DNA of 64,000 bases, from NCBI RefSeq assembly GCF_030052815.1, contig NC_079499.1, positions 85,413,183 through 85,477,182 of the forward strand, given 5' to 3'. The stretch's first letter is position 1. Each line of letters opens with the position of its first letter. The DNA comes from Hevea brasiliensis (Eukaryota > Streptophyta > Magnoliopsida > Malpighiales > Euphorbiaceae). Position numbers and translations under genes: made by a program. The notes under the pieces are model-generated. The model had not been told where the DNA came from. It was given only the letters and a program-made list of their open reading frames with translations, and made no database searches. Shown here piece by piece: positions 61,230 through 64,000 of this stretch.

Positions 61230-64000
61230 ATGACCTTTAGTTTCTTTTACGAAATTCAAAATTCATTAAAAACTTTTTTTACTTCTCTACAGAATATCAA
61301 CATTGCTTCAAACAAAGCAAGTCTGACCAGACACACAGTTCAACCCAAACGAGTGTACTTAACAAGATCACGAACAAAGAAGATAATGGAAGACCAGGAA
61401 CAAGTCCAGAACCTACAAGGACAGGTTTCCGAATTGAAAGACCAAGTCTCGGAGCTCATGAGACTAATAAGGGAAATGTCCCATAATAAGCCTGCTTCAG
61501 ACCCTAACTTACCACTACCTCCCCTGCCTCCTACAACGGTTGATTCTCACTATGCTTCAACCTCTTTCACTTTCCAGCCATCGATCCCGGATCCGACAAT
61601 CACTATCAATCTGGCCCCACTGAATAATGAACCACCTTTCTCCTATTATCCGGCTATCTCAAATGCCGAACCATCCCCTTCAGTCCTGATCCCTCCAATT
61701 CATTCCGCCCCTCATTTCCCAACTGGGGGAGTACCTCTTGCAGCAGGAGGGGAAAATAAGACGAGAGAAAACGAGAAGCTGTCCACTCTGGAAGAGAGAT
61801 CGAGAGCTATAGAGGGGCTAAACATGTATGGTTCAGTCGATGTGGCATCACTTAGATTGGTTCCTGATGTGGTGGTGCCGCCCAAGTTCAAGGTCCCGGA
61901 CTTTGACAAGTACACCGGGAACTCAAACCCCCGCATTCACCTGGCCACCTACATCGCTAAAATGTCCGCCTTAACAGAAGATGATAGACTTCTAGTCCAC
62001 TTCTTCCATGAGAGCCTCTCCGGGGCAGCCTTGAGATGGTGCATTCAGTTGGACAGGAGCAAACTGCGCTCCTGGAAAGATTTGGCAGATGCTTTCCTGA
62101 AGCAGTATAAATTTAACTGTGATGTGGCCCCCACAAAGAGAGACCTCCAAAACCTAGTACAGAGAGATAGGGAAAGCTTCAAGGAATATGCCCAAAGATG
62201 GAGGGAGAAGGCTGCAGAAGTATATCCCCCAGTGACTGACAATGAACTATGCTCTTTGTTCATAGAGGCGTTAAAGGCTCCTTATTTCAATCTGATGATT
62301 GGAAATACCTCCAATAGCTTCTCGGATATTATCCAAGCTGGCGAGAGGATAGAAGCTAATTTAAGGATGGGATGACTGCAGGAGTTGACTGAGAACCGTA
62401 CAAAGAAAAATGCCAATTTTGGCAAAAGGAAGGAGGGTGATGTGCATTCCATCACCCGACAGAACAATCACTCCCCACTTCCTCAAAATAACTACCGGCC
62501 ATATCCTCCCCCTCATGGCCAAACCATTGCAAACGTTCCACCCCCTTTCCCAAATTATCCTCACCCATGCCCACAGTATCCACCACCTATAAATTACCAA
62601 CCCAGACCGTTTCCTCCACCTACTCAACCCAGACCGCCTCAAAACAACCCGAGACCACCAAGAAATCCTGATCCACCTCTGCCCCTGCCACTCAGCGAAA
62701 TATACTGATATCTCGTCGGTATAAACCAGATAGTATCCATTCCCCTTAACCCAACTCAGCCGCCATACCCTAAGTGGTATGATGCCACTACCCGGTGTGA
62801 GTATCATGGAGGGGCGCAAGGGCACTCGATTGACAATTGCGGGGCACTCAGAGGGAGAGTGCATGCCTTAATCAGGAATGGGTGGTTGAAGATTGAGGGA
62901 AATGCTTCCCTCCCCAATGTTACCTCAAACCCGTTGCCCAATCATAATACGGGAAATGGTGTAAACATGATAGAGTCAGACAGAGAGGGGTCGGCACCAG
63001 AGGTAGACGAGCTAATTCCTCACTTTGAGGAAATTTTTAGAATGGCAGTAAGGGAAGGTTACCTCCACCCTCAAGCCCCAAAACTTGAGGTTGAAACGAG
63101 ATGCCCCTATCATGGAGGAGCAACTGGCCATGAGCTGCAAAATTGTGAAGAATTTAAGCAAGAGGTCCAGAACTTATTGTCCCTCAAAGTTCTGAGATGC
63201 CAGGCAAGGTCCAAAATGGAGGAAGGAGTAAATACAGCCCGACTTGGCCAAAACGCCTCCACCCCTAATCACAGAATCACTTTCTCACTCCCAATATCCT
63301 CACTTCCAGTGACAATCATACGAACCCTGCCTCAGCTTCTTGTTACAAACACCCATGCCATACCTTGGAATTATAACTTCCAAGTTTTCACCCAAGGAGC
63401 ATCAAGCAGTACATCGGTTCCTAATCTTGCTTCACCTTCGGCACCTCCAAAACCATGCTTCACTCCTCATGAGCATTTCAAGATGACTTATGCCAGACCT
63501 ACCAGTAGTATTACTCCCCAAACTAATCCTCAGCCCATCACTGCCACAAAATCCTCCCCACCTGAGCAAGAAGTCGAGTTTATAACTCGAAGTGGGAGAT
63601 GTTAAGGGTATGAAGAAAAAGAAAAGAAGAGAGGGAAAGTAAAAATGGGAGAGCCCCAAGAGAATACAGGAGAGGAGGTTGAGAGAATGGAGAGAGGAGA
63701 ACTCGCCAGGTCGAACGAAGATGAGGAGCTGTTGCTTCAAATAATGAAGCAGAGTGAATATGACGTGGTTGAGCAATTAAGGAAAACACCTGCCCGAATT
63801 TCACTATTGTCACCAATTTTGAGCTCAGAGGTACATCGTCAAGCCCTGCAGAAAATTCTGGATCAGGCCTTTGTAAACCCCGACATCACACCTGGGCAGT
63901 TCGAGAAGATAGTGGGACAAATTCAGGCATCCAGTTTTGTCACCTTTTCTGAAGAAGAGATAGACCCTGCAGGCTTAATGCACACTAGAGCTCTGCATGT
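61230..64000 (+). pseudogene. G gag and start of protease, cut by window edge
   Basis: One frame runs from 61230 to the edge with stops at 62373 (TGA), 62706 (TGA) and 63603 (TAA). The likely gag start is ATG 61386 (MEDQEQVQNLQGQVSELKDQ), a short coiled coil. Then the gag core: PPKFKVPDFDKYTGNSNPRI, HLATYIAKMSALTEDD, FFHESLSGAALRWC and DLQNLVQRDRESFKEYAQRW. A proline-rich linker and two zinc-knuckle-like boxes follow (CEYHGGAQGHSIDNC and CPYHGGATGHELQNC), as in Ogre. The frame then reads VEFITRSGRC and an Arg/Glu-rich segment toward the protease. It would package element RNA. Confidence 0.9.

Larger units (their letters stand above)
52143..64000 (+). mobile_element. Tat/Ogre-type Gypsy element G, 5' part
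   Basis: Plus-strand element inserted in E, with a long LTR, a tRNA-Arg type PBS, an ORF1 before gag, then gag and the start of protease at the window edge. ORF1 before gag and this PBS are hallmarks of Ogre/Tat elements. RT, RNase H, integrase and the 3' LTR lie outside. The bases before it are AATAT, the candidate target duplication. Confidence 0.9.

Overview
This 64 kb window is plant nuclear DNA made almost entirely of nested LTR retrotransposons; I see no host gene. Evidence for an angiosperm: chromodomain Ty3/Gypsy elements (Tekay/Del type), Athila-type elements with an extra ORF after pol, a Tat/Ogre-type element with ORF1 before gag, a Ty1/Copia element with 2.1 kb LTRs, and primer-binding sites matching plant tRNA 3' ends. 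The species cannot be named from the sequence; an AT-rich dicot is most likely.

Layout from left to right. 1-3020 is a truncated plus-strand LTR of family A (Tekay). 3021-5792 is a degenerate 5' LTR of another Gypsy element (H) with a TATA box and a decayed PBS, followed by non-coding DNA to 6459 and a (TAA)41 microsatellite. 6584-8301 is the 3' LTR and inner edge of an Athila-like element (F). Element E, a second Athila-type element on the minus strand, starts inside F at 8302 and runs past the right edge. E is split by four insertions: Copia element C (12897-22734) in its post-pol ORF; Tekay element A (23982-46991) just upstream of that ORF; solo LTR D (47108-49215) in the spacer between pol and the ORF; and Tat/Ogre-type element G (52143 to beyond 64000) at the RT/RNase H junction of pol. 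Tekay element B (28878-39914) sits inside the pol gene of A. Target-site duplications support A (perfect), and B, C and D (4 of 5 bases each).

Coding state. Every gag and pol is broken by stops or frameshifts. Many stops are explained by one C-to-T or G-to-A change from Gln, Trp or Arg codons, as expected from deamination of methylated cytosine. Catalytic motifs are still readable: FIDD or YVDD in RT, the DDE residues in the integrases, and chromodomains at the ends of A and B.

Most interesting items: (1) element G carries in its roughly 6 kb LTR an antisense ORF of about 610 codons with its own TATA box, broken only by two TGA codons that could both be former CGA; (2) the integrase of B is interrupted exactly at a CAG|GT junction by a 74-bp AT-rich GT...AG segment absent from A; (3) a 27-nt palindrome recurs in the LTRs of both Tekay families; (4) there are two tandem-repeat blocks in the LTR of G.
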